Below are positions 7,374-13,847 of a stretch of 37,874 bases of DNA, one piece after another. The position numbers were made by a program, and so were the translations under genes. This stretch comes from Candidatus Uhrbacteria bacterium RIFOXYB12_FULL_58_10. GTDB taxonomy: Bacteria > Patescibacteriota > Patescibacteriia > UBA9934 > GWF2-40-263. The number at the start of each line of letters is the position of its first letter. The first letter of the stretch is position 1. The stretch covers positions 1 to 37,874 of the forward strand of contig CALRBH010000008.1 of the NCBI GenBank assembly GCA_943354165.1, read 5' to 3'. The notes under the pieces were generated by a model, which saw only the letters and a list, made by a program, of their open reading frames with translations, searched no databases and had not been told where the DNA came from.

Positions 7374-8510
7374 ATGATCCGTAAACTTTCCCTTACCGCC
7401 CTTACTACCCTTACCGCCCTTACTACCCCTCTCGCCTCCTTCGCGATCGCCCCAAACGATCCGTATGCGGATACGGTCTTTTCTGTCTCAAACCAAGTAC
7501 TCGCTCCCATGAATGCGCTGAGCGCGCCCGATGGTGTGTATGCAGACTTCCTTCAGAAGGATGCAAATGTAACTTTGGACATGGGCGCAGGCGAAGAAGG
7601 AACCGGCGACCTCGTCCTCACGATGAAGCCGTTAAACTTCGGGGCAAGCTATCGAGTAGAGTTCATGGACGCCACCTTCCTTATGTTGGAATCCAAGGGA
7701 GACTTTCTTCCACTGGATTCGGATGAAGAACTGGTGACCTACGCAGGATCAACGCCGTACCGCTATGTACGCATCACGAGTCTTCGGGAAGAAAACTGGC
7801 GTCTGGACTCCATCGAGGCAAAGACGTCCGTTACAGCTCCCATCGTGGAACCAACTCCTTCCCAACCTTCCGAACTTCTCCAACCTCCCAAACCCACCTC
7901 TCCACGCGGTCTCCTCCTGAAGGTCGTGGACGACAAGAACCCAATCACGGAAACGGATTCGATCGTGTACTCGATCGGCGCGGACGGAAAACGTCACGCC
8001 ATGCCATCGTTCAGTGTATTCAGTACGTGGTATGCGGATTTCAACGATCTTTCCTACATCGACATCGACCACTTGGCCGAGTACGCGCTTGGAAAGAACG
8101 TAACGGTGCGGCCGGGGACCTCCCTCGTGAAGATCACGACGGATCCAAAGGTCTATGCCATTGAACCGGGCGGCATCCTCCGCTGGATCACTTCAGAAAC
8201 GATCGCGATCCACTTGTACGGCGCCACATGGGCAAAACGCGTGATAGACGTTCCAGATACGTTCTTCGGAAACTACACGCTAGGAGAACCCATCTTCACG
8301 GAAATTCATCCAAACGGTTCCGTAGGGGTATTACCGGGTGGCGAAGTGGTCTATATCGAAAACGCGACGGCTCACACCATCCCTGGCGAGGTGTACACCG
8401 ACATGCGTTTCAACCCGGACTTCTTTGTCCCTATCAACAATACGCAGGAGGCAATGTATGGACACGGAGCGCCCCTGACGTCTGATCCGAACCTGCGGTT
8501 TCCGTATTAG
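7374..8510 (+). CDS. Secreted surface protein with TDPKVYAI/GGILRWI repeat-type domain
   Basis: 378 aa. A signal peptide (residues 1-24, MIRKLSLTALTTLTALTTPLASFA) precedes a ~120-residue beta-rich domain, a proline-rich linker (about 155-178, PTPSQPSELLQPPKPTSP) and a ~190-residue C-terminal region. That region contains YSIGADGKRHAMPS, TWYADFNDL, GKNVTVRPGTSLVKITTDPKVYAIEPGGILRWI and IDVPDTFFGNY. I recognise this wording as a recurrent secreted module of CPR genomes, with no assigned function known to me. The DNA is odd twice. The signal-peptide core is four 9-bp CTTACCGCC/CTTACTACC units, and the linker is TTCCCAACC-type 9-bp units; both are intergenic repeat words of this genome. Its TAG stop is the first base triplet of an inverted repeat. 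Confidence 0.8.
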   Translation: MIRKLSLTALTTLTALTTPLASFAIAPNDPYADTVFSVSNQVLAPMNALSAPDGVYADFLQKDANVTLDMGAGEEGTGDLVLTMKPLNFGASYRVEFMDATFLMLESKGDFLPLDSDEELVTYAGSTPYRYVRITSLREENWRLDSIEAKTSVTAPIVEPTPSQPSELLQPPKPTSPRGLLLKVVDDKNPITETDSIVYSIGADGKRHAMPSFSVFSTWYADFNDLSYIDIDHLAEYALGKNVTVRPGTSLVKITTDPKVYAIEPGGILRWITSETIAIHLYGATWAKRVIDVPDTFFGNYTLGEPIFTEIHPNGSVGVLPGGEVVYIENATAHTIPGEVYTDMRFNPDFFVPINNTQEAMYGHGAPLTSDPNLRFPY

Positions 8511-8597
8511 TTAGTAGTAAGTAGATAGTAGATAGTAGTGGTATATAAGTACGATTTTTTATCCAATCTACTTACTACTAACTACTCTCTACTAACT
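8508..8597. repeat. Inverted repeat, AGTTAGTAGTA family, copy 2
   Basis: Left arm 8509-8541 (AGTTAGTAGTAAGTAGATAG...) faces right arm 8562-8597 (...CTTACTACTAACTACTCTC), matching as reverse complements at roughly 25 of 31 positions. The spacer is ~20 nt. The stop codon of the preceding gene overlaps the left arm, so the hairpin would form the mRNA 3' end. A small CTTGTAAAAACAAG hairpin follows. Confidence 0.85.
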
Positions 8598-8663
8598 CTT
8601 GTAAAAACAAGGGGGTTTTGATAGCATGCCGTCGAAGTAGATTAAAGAGATAAGCAACTTGGT

Positions 8664-8739
8664 CGGACCGTGGCGCAGTTGGTAGCGCGCCTGGTTTGGG
8701 ACCAGGAGGCCGCCGGTTCGAGCCCGGCCGGTCCGACCA
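8664..8739 (+). tRNA. tRNA-Pro (TGG)
   Basis: Acceptor CGGACCG / CGGTCCG, D arm GCGC...GCGC, anticodon stem CCTGG / CCAGG with loop TTTGGGA (anticodon TGG), T arm GCCGG TTCGAGC CCGGC, encoded CCA. The pairing extends outside the tRNA: leader GCAACTTGGT is complementary to ACCAAGTTGC, which covers the CCA end and trailer, giving 17 uninterrupted pairs. Confidence 0.97.
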
Positions 8740-8763
8740 AGTTGCGTATCATTAAAAAATCGA

Positions 8764-8935
8764 TGGCGCAGCCCCGACGCCCCATGAAATCCGTGGGGTC
8801 GGGGGTCCGACCCGATCACGGCGTCGGACTTGGTAGCGCGCCTGGTTTGGGACCAGCCCCGACGCTGATGGTCGGGGGCCCGATCCCATCAGGCGTCGGG
8901 CGAGGCCGCCGGTTCGAGCCCGGCCGGTCCGACCA
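8764..8935 (+). pseudogene. Second tRNA-Pro copy split by two palindromic inserts
   Basis: Three blocks (8764-8771, 8830-8856, 8902-8935) reproduce, without a mismatch, the last 69 nt of the tRNA-Pro just upstream. Only the 7-nt 5' acceptor strand is missing. The blocks are separated by a 58-nt insert in the D loop (8772-8829) and a 45-nt insert after the anticodon stem (8857-8901). Both inserts begin CCCCGACGC, contain GGTCGGGGG and end GGCGTCGG, and each folds on itself. Without a 5' acceptor strand it is probably a pseudogene, but the fidelity of the tRNA blocks is striking. No target-site duplication is visible. Confidence 0.85.
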
Positions 8936-8937
8936 TT

Positions 8938-8967
8938 GAAAATACCCCCGCATGGGGATATTTTTTT
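8938..8967 (+). terminator. Intrinsic terminator after the split tRNA-Pro copy
   Basis: AAAATACCCC / GGGGATATTTTTTT forms a stem with a T7 tail, 3 nt after the CCA of the split copy. It ends only 8 nt before the ATG of the next gene. Confidence 0.85.
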
Positions 8968-8975
8968 AACATCAT

Positions 8976-9785
8976 ATGATTTCAATTTTTCTCTCACTTG
9001 TTCTCCTCCTTGCTCCCCTTCCCGCTCAGGCGAAAGGCTCCGCAGGAACAGACGAATATCTTCGGCGCACGATGGGGTATTCAGACGCCGAACTTTCCAC
9101 GCCCCTTGCCGCCGAGAAACGTGAATCGTTTGCGGTCGTCGATGGGACAAATACAGTCACGGACCCAGTGGGCGATATTGTCGACCGGGCAGGTAATACT
9201 TCGAAGCTTGTCGTTCTATGGACGGATATCATCTCCGCATCAGCCCAGAAAAATACCGAGACTTCATCTTGGGATTTTACGATAGAAACTGCCGCAGACA
9301 TCCCCGCCCGATCTACGGAAAAGAAAACACAGTTCTTTTTCATGATCGATAAGGATGGAGATGCATCAAACAACGAAACAATAGGATTCAACTCAAACGT
9401 CGACACCGAGTACACCGTCGAATGGAACGAAGCGACGGGATGGAGCACGGACTACCGATGGTACAACCAACCGGTAGATTTCTGGGCCTTCAACAAGGAC
9501 ACGGCCTCCACGTTTGTCTTCAACGGAAACACGCTCGTTTATTCCGTCCCATTTTCCGAACTTCCAGCAGACGCGACGATTAAATGGCGCCTCTCTGCGG
9601 CGGTAGCAAATGATGATTCCACGGCGATTGATACGGCACCTGGCATTGGTTTCCCTCCTCCAAAGGGAGTGCCTGCCCACACCGCTTCGAGATTCCAGTT
9701 TCCAGAGATTCCGGTCTACGCATATGTCATCCTTGTAACCCTCGCTATCACCGCCGGCGCCTTCTTCCGATCCCGTCGAAAATAG
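8976..9785 (+). CDS. Secreted, C-terminally membrane-anchored beta-sandwich protein of unknown function
   Basis: 269 aa. Signal peptide at residues 1-19 (MISIFLSLVLLLAPLPAQA), a ~220-residue outer domain, and a C-terminal anchor YAYVILVTLAITAGAFF followed by RSRRK. This is the architecture of a surface protein held by a tail helix. The middle includes FFFMIDKDGDASNNETIG, where DKDGD resembles a calcium loop, and a strand-rich WSTDYRWYNQPVDFW region. I do not recognise the family. There is no Shine-Dalgarno, and a terminator hairpin ends 8 nt before the ATG. The tlyA-like gene begins 3 nt after the stop, so the two are probably cotranscribed. Confidence 0.8.
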   Translation: MISIFLSLVLLLAPLPAQAKGSAGTDEYLRRTMGYSDAELSTPLAAEKRESFAVVDGTNTVTDPVGDIVDRAGNTSKLVVLWTDIISASAQKNTETSSWDFTIETAADIPARSTEKKTQFFFMIDKDGDASNNETIGFNSNVDTEYTVEWNEATGWSTDYRWYNQPVDFWAFNKDTASTFVFNGNTLVYSVPFSELPADATIKWRLSAAVANDDSTAIDTAPGIGFPPPKGVPAHTASRFQFPEIPVYAYVILVTLAITAGAFFRSRRK

Positions 9786-9788
9786 TCT

Positions 9789-10340
9789 ATGCCATTCGTC
9801 TCACGCGCCGGGGAAAAACTTGCACATGCGCTCGCGACGTTTAAGATCGACGTTCGTCATCTTATCGCCGCAGACTTCGGCTGCTCCACGGGTGGGTTCA
9901 CGGATTGTCTTCTCCAAAACGGCGCGGCAAAAGTGTTCGCCGTGGACACCGGCTACGGCATCATCGAATGGAAACTCCGCAACGATGAGCGCGTGGTCGT
10001 GATGGAGAGGAAGAACGCGATGCACATCGTCCTCCCGGAACTCGTCGATCTCATTACGATGGACACCAGCTGGACCAAGGTGAAGAACGTCCTCCCAAAC
10101 GCCTTCAAGAACCTCAAGGACGGAGGAACGATCATTGTCCTTGTGAAGCCGCACTATGAGGCCGAGGAGCGGGAGCGCGTTAAAGGCGTAGTCCCTGATA
10201 AAATGCTCCCAGACATCCTCAAGCGCGTCCGAAGCGATATAGAGGCCGCAGGAGGCCTCATACAGGCAGAAACCGAGTCTCCCATCACCGGAGGAAAGGG
10301 TGGAAACCGGGAATTCCTCTGGCAGATCACGCGCGCTTGA
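9789..10340 (+). CDS. TlyA-like FtsJ-fold rRNA methyltransferase lacking the S4 domain
   Basis: 183 aa. VSRAGEKLAHAL, the SAM-binding ADFGCSTGGFTDCLLQNGAAKVFAVDTGYG, WKLRNDERVVVMERKNA and the late VLVKPHYEA match the methyltransferase half of TlyA/RrmJ-like enzymes. Those make 2'-O-methylcytidines in 16S/23S rRNA. Full TlyA is ~270 aa with an N-terminal S4 RNA-binding domain; this protein begins directly at the SRAGEKL motif, so the S4 part is absent. No S4 remnant lies in the bases before it, which belong to the previous gene. The TTGATA -35 box for tRNA-Gly overlaps its TGA stop. Confidence 0.85.
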   Translation: MPFVSRAGEKLAHALATFKIDVRHLIAADFGCSTGGFTDCLLQNGAAKVFAVDTGYGIIEWKLRNDERVVVMERKNAMHIVLPELVDLITMDTSWTKVKNVLPNAFKNLKDGGTIIVLVKPHYEAEERERVKGVVPDKMLPDILKRVRSDIEAAGGLIQAETESPITGGKGGNREFLWQITRA

Positions 10341-10365
10341 TAAAAAGGGCGTTTCCTGCTAGTAT
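10337..10365 (+). promoter_or_regulatory. Promoter of tRNA-Gly
   Basis: TTGATA (10337-10342), a 17-bp spacer and TAGTAT (10360-10365), with TGC just before the -10 (extended -10). It overlaps the tlyA-like stop codon and points to tRNA-Gly, 66 nt downstream. Confidence 0.75.
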
Positions 10366-10431
10366 GCCCTTCGTTGAGTGAGGAGGCCTTTAAATACATC
10401 ATCGGCAGAATGACTTCTAAAAGTCAGGTAT

Positions 10432-10505
10432 GCGGGCGTAGTTTAGTGGTCAAACGACTCTCTTCCAAGGAGTAGTCACGGGTTCGATTCCCGTCGCCCG
10501 CTCCA
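10432..10505 (+). tRNA. tRNA-Gly (TCC)
   Basis: Acceptor GCGGGCG / CGCCCGC, D arm GTTT...AAAC, anticodon stem ACTCT / GGAGT with loop CTTCCAA (anticodon TCC), T arm ACGGG TTCGATT CCCGT, encoded CCA. It stands alone with its own promoter. Confidence 0.97.
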
Positions 10506-10725
10506 GCCTTCGCTAAAGCTTCGGCTGGCGGGGCCAGACGAGTTTTAGCGAAGGCTGGTCCGCCGAAGCCATAGGGCGTAGGAGGACCTCGAGGTGAGTG
10601 CGCACGGCTGGCGGAGCTACATGCACGGTGTGAGTCGGCTTCTGGATATGACTTCGTCATGCATAGAAGCCGGGACATCCGGAATTATCCATTTAGCGAT
10701 CGGGAGACCCCCATCGCAAGTATCT
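10506..10725 (+). repeat. Palindromic repeat cluster downstream of tRNA-Gly
   Basis: Three potential hairpins are seen. The first is a perfect 12-bp pair, GCCTTCGCTAAA (10506-10517) / TTTAGCGAAGGC (10544-10555), starting right at the tRNA end. The second is GGTCC...GGAGGACC (10557-10588), a divergent copy of the GTCCTCC palindrome. The third is GGCTTCT...AGAAGCC (10637-10673) with an inner stem near a TTCG loop. No gene is supported here; the 44-residue N-terminal extension of the next ORF is read from these repeats. Confidence 0.75.
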
Positions 10726-11010
10726 ATGCCAGACATCAATCTGACGTGCCGCGACTGCGGAAAGCCATTCGACTTCACAGAACGCGACCAGGAGTTCTAC
10801 GCAGAAAAGGGATGGCAGAACCAGCCAACACGCTGCCGCGACTGTGCGAAGGCCCGCAAGGCTGACGTCAACGGTGGCGCACGTGGCGCTGATCGCCAAA
10901 TGTACCCAGCTGTATGCTCCGATTGCGGCAAGTCGACCACGGTTCCATTCGAACCAAAGGAAGACCGCCCAGTTCGCTGCATGGATTGCTTCAAAGCATC
11001 CAAGGGTTAA
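10726..11010 (+). CDS. Double zinc-ribbon protein
   Basis: 94 aa from the ATG at 10726. The first half, LTCRDCGKPFDFTERDQEFYAEKGWQNQPTRCRDCAKARK, matches the zf-trcl type of probable zinc-binding domain (CxxC...CxxC). The second half repeats the idea, VCSDCGKSTTVPFEPKEDRPVRCMDCF. Such small proteins are common in CPR genomes; a nucleic-acid role is plausible but unproven. The track's 138-aa form adds 44 residues read through hairpin repeats and is rejected. No Shine-Dalgarno is evident. It is convergent with ruvC, sharing a terminator. Confidence 0.85.
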   Translation: MPDINLTCRDCGKPFDFTERDQEFYAEKGWQNQPTRCRDCAKARKADVNGGARGADRQMYPAVCSDCGKSTTVPFEPKEDRPVRCMDCFKASKG

Positions 11011-11016
11011 TCGCCC

Positions 11017-11059
11017 AAAACAAAATCCGCTCCGAGTTTTTCTCGGAGCGGTTTTGTTT
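11017..11059. terminator. Bidirectional terminator between zinc-ribbon gene and ruvC
   Basis: A long stem, AAAACAAAATCCGCTCCGAG / CTCGGAGCGGTTTTGTTT, has a T-rich loop. Both sides provide T-runs for convergent transcripts, and the ruvC stop lies at its edge. Confidence 0.92.
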
Positions 11060-11525
11060 ATCGCATCGACGCGGCACAGAGCGCGAGTCCGAGCGCATCC
11101 GCCGCGTCATCGATCTTCGGCCCTTTCTTCATCTCAAGAATCTGAGCCACCATCCACCCCATCGCCTTCTTGTCTGCCTTGCCGTTGCCTGTGAGCGCCG
11201 ACTTGGCCTGGCTCGGGGTGAGTTCGATCACTTCGAGACGATGGCGCGCGGCGGTGAGTATGATAACGCCGCGCGCTTCGGCAACTTGCATCGCCGTTTT
11301 GACGTTCTTTGTGAAGTACAGTTTTTCGACCGCGAGACGATCGGGCTTATGTGTGCGAATAAGCTCCTCAAGATCATCAGCGAGCTGGACGAGGCGTTGG
11401 CCGAACGAGTCTTTGCCCGATGTGCTCACGATGCCGTAATCAAGGACCGTCGTTTTTCCACGTGCGACTTGGATGCATCCGAAACCCATTCGACCGTAGC
11501 CAGGATCGATTCCAAGAATAATCAT
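11058..11525 (-). CDS. ruvC: Holliday junction resolvase RuvC
   Basis: 155 aa. Catalytic acids are visible: Asp7 in ILGIDPGYGRMGFG, Glu67 in LAVEKLYFTKN, and Asp139/140/143 in PKIDDAADALGLAL. ARGVIIL and LTPSQAKSALTGNGKADK are also typical. RuvC dimers cut four-way junctions moved by RuvAB. No ruvA or ruvB is in the window. Its ATG overlaps the hicA stop (ATGA), so it is probably translationally coupled to the toxin-antitoxin pair upstream. Confidence 0.97.
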   Translation of the reverse strand: MIILGIDPGYGRMGFGCIQVARGKTTVLDYGIVSTSGKDSFGQRLVQLADDLEELIRTHKPDRLAVEKLYFTKNVKTAMQVAEARGVIILTAARHRLEVIELTPSQAKSALTGNGKADKKAMGWMVAQILEMKKGPKIDDAADALGLALCAASMR

Positions 11526-11707
11526 ACGGTTGGAATTCCAAGATCCTTACAGATCTTCTTCGCAAGATAATCGTCGATCTCATTGTGCCGCGGCACCGTC
11601 GAGAACCGATTCGTCACAGGATTCAAAAACAGGCTGTGTTTGCTGCCCTCGCGGACAAGCACACAGCCGTTTTTCCTTAAATGACTCAACAGGTCCCTAA
11701 GCTTCAC
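11522..11707 (-). CDS. hicA: HicA-family toxin (mRNA interferase)
   Basis: 61 aa with a GTG start. The protein has the small HicA fold: LRDLLSHLRKNGCVLVREGSKHSLFLNP, then TVPRHNEIDDYLAKKICKDLGI. In the subfamily with GSKH/GGKH, the His of KH is the likely catalytic residue, here His24. HicA cuts mRNA and is neutralised by HicB. It starts inside the hicB stop (GTGA, 4-nt overlap) and ends overlapping the ruvC start (ATGA). No separate promoter is visible. Confidence 0.88.
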   Translation of the reverse strand: MKLRDLLSHLRKNGCVLVREGSKHSLFLNPVTNRFSTVPRHNEIDDYLAKKICKDLGIPTV

Positions 11708-11919
11708 ACGGCGACACGAATGGATTGCCGGACAGCGCGTCCGCGGGGACGAGACTTCTCTACCATATGGCGATTGGCTTCAATCACCATGGAGAGCGCC
11801 TCTTTGAGATTCTCCTTGGTCTCCGAGAGCGTCGCTCCTTGCGTATTCACGCCAGGAATCTCCTCCACCCATCCGAGGAACCAATCTCCATGTTTTTGGT
11901 ACACGGCGGTACATGTCAT
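11704..11919 (-). CDS. hicB: HicB-family antitoxin (short form)
   Basis: 71 aa. DWFLGWVEEIPGVNTQGATLSETKENLKEALSMVIEANR is the partial RNase H-like HicB core. The C-terminus (SRPRGRAVRQSIRVAV) is short and basic, with no recognisable ribbon-helix-helix or HTH, so autoregulation by DNA binding is uncertain. It is first of three genes (hicB-hicA-ruvC) on the minus strand. Upstream is AT-rich without a Shine-Dalgarno. An antitoxin-first order is common for HicB-HicA pairs of this short type. Confidence 0.85.
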   Translation of the reverse strand: MTCTAVYQKHGDWFLGWVEEIPGVNTQGATLSETKENLKEALSMVIEANRHMVEKSRPRGRAVRQSIRVAV

Positions 11920-11945
11920 ACATTGATACGTTATCGATATTCCGA

Positions 11946-12680
11946 TCAGACGTCAAAATCCAGCATGAGCGGCGCATGATCCGAAACTTCGTCGGGCAAT
12001 ACTTTAAAATCCTTCACCTTGATGCCCTTCGAGACCATTACGTAGTCTGCGAACTTTCCTTCTTTCTTATAGAAGCTCGTTCGTGTGCTCGTGATTCCGA
12101 ATTCTTTCACGAGATTTCGAAGCCCGGCCGCTTCGATGATGGCCAAACTCTCTGTGTCTGGATTCAGGTTGAAGTCACCACACAAAATAATCTCGCCTTC
12201 GATCGATTTCAGCGTCTCGATGATCTTCCGTGATTGTTCCAGTCGCTCTGACGAATCGCCTTTTCCTTTCCCGTTCCACAGGCCGTGAAAATTTACGATC
12301 GAAAACTTTTTCGGAGCGTCGAATGTAGCAATCTGAACATTCCGTGCACTTCGAGCCAAGTCATCAGGATCGTACCCCCGAAACTCATACACAAAAATGT
12401 CTTCCACCTTTACTGGTTGCGATGTCGATCGAACGAACATGGCCTGTCCGTAAAAATCCGCAATGTAAGGATGGAAATACACGGCATGTTCTGGCAGCAC
12501 GGCGCGAATATCACGAAGAAGGTCAACGTGATTTTCCGTATACTGCCTCACCTTCCCTGCCGCCTCATGCAGAACTTCCTGCAAACAAAAGACGTCGGTC
12601 GTCCCCGCTTCCCGTTTCAAAAACGAAATGAGGTCATCGTGTCGTCGACCGCCCCATGTGTTGAGCGTGATGAGTTTCAT
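11946..12680 (-). CDS. Endonuclease/exonuclease/phosphatase (EEP) family protein
   Basis: 244 aa. The EEP landmarks appear in order: LITLNTWGG, VFCLQEVLHE (metal-binding Glu), VNFHGLW, ILCGDFNLNP, FADYVMVS and SDHAPLMLDF (catalytic Asp-His). The family includes ExoIII-like nucleases, inositol phosphatases and sphingomyelinases; the short form with no signal peptide suggests a cytoplasmic metal-dependent phosphodiesterase of unknown substrate. It starts 2 nt after the yebC stop, so it is the distal gene of a yebC operon. Its stop lies 26 nt before hicB, so the transcript may run into the toxin-antitoxin genes. Confidence 0.9.
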   Translation of the reverse strand: MKLITLNTWGGRRHDDLISFLKREAGTTDVFCLQEVLHEAAGKVRQYTENHVDLLRDIRAVLPEHAVYFHPYIADFYGQAMFVRSTSQPVKVEDIFVYEFRGYDPDDLARSARNVQIATFDAPKKFSIVNFHGLWNGKGKGDSSERLEQSRKIIETLKSIEGEIILCGDFNLNPDTESLAIIEAAGLRNLVKEFGITSTRTSFYKKEGKFADYVMVSKGIKVKDFKVLPDEVSDHAPLMLDFDV

Positions 12681-12682
12681 AC

Positions 12683-13429
12683 CTAGGCTTCGTTCGTATA
12701 CACCGCCTCCACATCATCATGATCATCCAAAAGCTCGATCAACTTATCGAGCTCCGCCTTAGCCGTCCCATCCTCAACCGCCACAGGCGTCTTTGGGATA
12801 TAGCCGATTCGGACATCATCTGTCTTCAATCCTTGGCCGGCAGCTGCCGGGCCCTGCGCCAGGAGCGCATTTACGACCTTTGCGAGGTCATCAGGGGCAC
12901 ATAGGACCTCCAGAGCGTCGTCCGCCCACTTGATGTCGTCAGCTCCAGCGTCAATCATCGACAGCTCAAACGCATCACGGTCTTTCACGCTCGACGCATC
13001 GCCCACGGCAATCATTCCCTTCCGATCGAACATCCAGGCCACCGAACCAGATGAGCCGATCGTCCCGCCGTTCTTGGAGGCGATGATTTTCACTTCCGCG
13101 ACCGAACGGTTCTTGTTATCCGTCACGCAAGCGATCATGAGCGCAATGCCGCCCGGACCGAACCCTTCGTACACGGCCTCTTCGAGCACAACACCGTCTC
13201 CCCCGCCCGTCCCACGATCAATCGCACGCTGAATATTATCGTTCGGCATGTTCATGGCCTTTGCTGCTTCCACCGTCATGCGCAGTTTGAAATTAAACGA
13301 CATGTCTCCCCCGCCGTCCTTGGCCGCGACCGTAATGTTCTTCGCCAACTTCGAAAAAACTCCGGCCTTGGCCCGGTCGGCTTTGCCTTTCTTGAGCTGG
13401 ATGTTATGCCAGTGACTATGCTTTGCCAT
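12683..13429 (-). CDS. yebC: YebC/PmpR family (TACO1-like) protein
   Basis: 248 aa. The start MAKHSHWHNIQLKKGKADRAKAGVFSKLAKNI and the core AIDRGTGGGDG, YEGFGPGGIALMIACVTDNKNRSVAEVKIIASKNGGTIGSSGSVAWMFDRKG are diagnostic. YebC family members were described as transcription regulators; more recent work on relatives links them to translation of difficult sequences such as proline stretches. It is often encoded beside ruvC, and ruvC is nearby here. The ATG lies inside the 3' end of the IVP gene and directly after GGTTNGGGA-type repeats, without a Shine-Dalgarno. Confidence 0.95.
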   Translation of the reverse strand: MAKHSHWHNIQLKKGKADRAKAGVFSKLAKNITVAAKDGGGDMSFNFKLRMTVEAAKAMNMPNDNIQRAIDRGTGGGDGVVLEEAVYEGFGPGGIALMIACVTDNKNRSVAEVKIIASKNGGTIGSSGSVAWMFDRKGMIAVGDASSVKDRDAFELSMIDAGADDIKWADDALEVLCAPDDLAKVVNALLAQGPAAAGQGLKTDDVRIGYIPKTPVAVEDGTAKAELDKLIELLDDHDDVEAVYTNEA

Positions 13430-13847
13430 ACGAGTTTGGTTGGGGAAGTTTGGGAGGTTCGGGAGGTTCGGGGGGTTTGGAAGGTGGCTTTTGATGTTGA
13501 GAATCGATGAGTTGGTTTAGGAGATACGCCGTTCGGTTTTGTTGATCGTCTAGTTTTTGGTATTCGGCGATAGACAGGTATTTCAGATCACGCGAAAACT
13601 CTAGGAGAACTGCACACTCTCTGATAGATCCTTTGGCAATGTCTAAATACCGAATAAAATCAGGCCTAGTCGCTTTCCCTTGCCCCTCAACGATATTCGC
13701 AACAATTGAGACCGACGCACGTCTTAATTGAGATGTGATCCCATACATTTCTTCTTTTGGAAACGTTTGTGTATGAAAATAAATATCTAAGACAAACTTA
13801 TACGCTTCCTTCCACACAACAAGTTTATGATACGGCTGTTCACCCAT
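13416..13847 (-). CDS. Four-helix-bundle protein (23S rRNA-intervening-sequence/IVP family)
   Basis: 143 aa from the Met at 13845-13847. YHKLVVWKEAYKFVLDIYFHTQTFPKEEMYGITSQLRRASVSIVANIVEGQGKATRPDFIRYLDIAKGSIRECAVLLEFSRDLKYL matches the IVP/TIGR02436 four-helix bundle, common in CPR and Bacteroidetes and of unknown role. The track's 16 extra N-terminal residues (MGKFGRFGRNCFTDDF) partly translate the right repeat arm, so I chose the later Met. The C-terminal tail PPSKPPEPPEPPKLPQP is encoded by five GGTTNGGGA-type units and overlaps the yebC start by 14 nt. The gene therefore sits between two facing arms of one repeat family. Confidence 0.88.
   Translation of the reverse strand: MGEQPYHKLVVWKEAYKFVLDIYFHTQTFPKEEMYGITSQLRRASVSIVANIVEGQGKATRPDFIRYLDIAKGSIRECAVLLEFSRDLKYLSIAEYQKLDDQQNRTAYLLNQLIDSQHQKPPSKPPEPPEPPKLPQPNSYGKA

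Noticed and set aside
8772-8829. Group I or group II intron in the tRNA-Pro copy
   Set aside because: Inserts of 45-58 nt are far too short, and there are two; an unknown small palindromic element is the better description.
8592-9150. ORFs over tRNA-Pro and its split copy (GRTGRARTGGL peptides)
   Set aside because: They translate the tRNA T arm and palindromic inserts; peptides repeat only because the DNA does.
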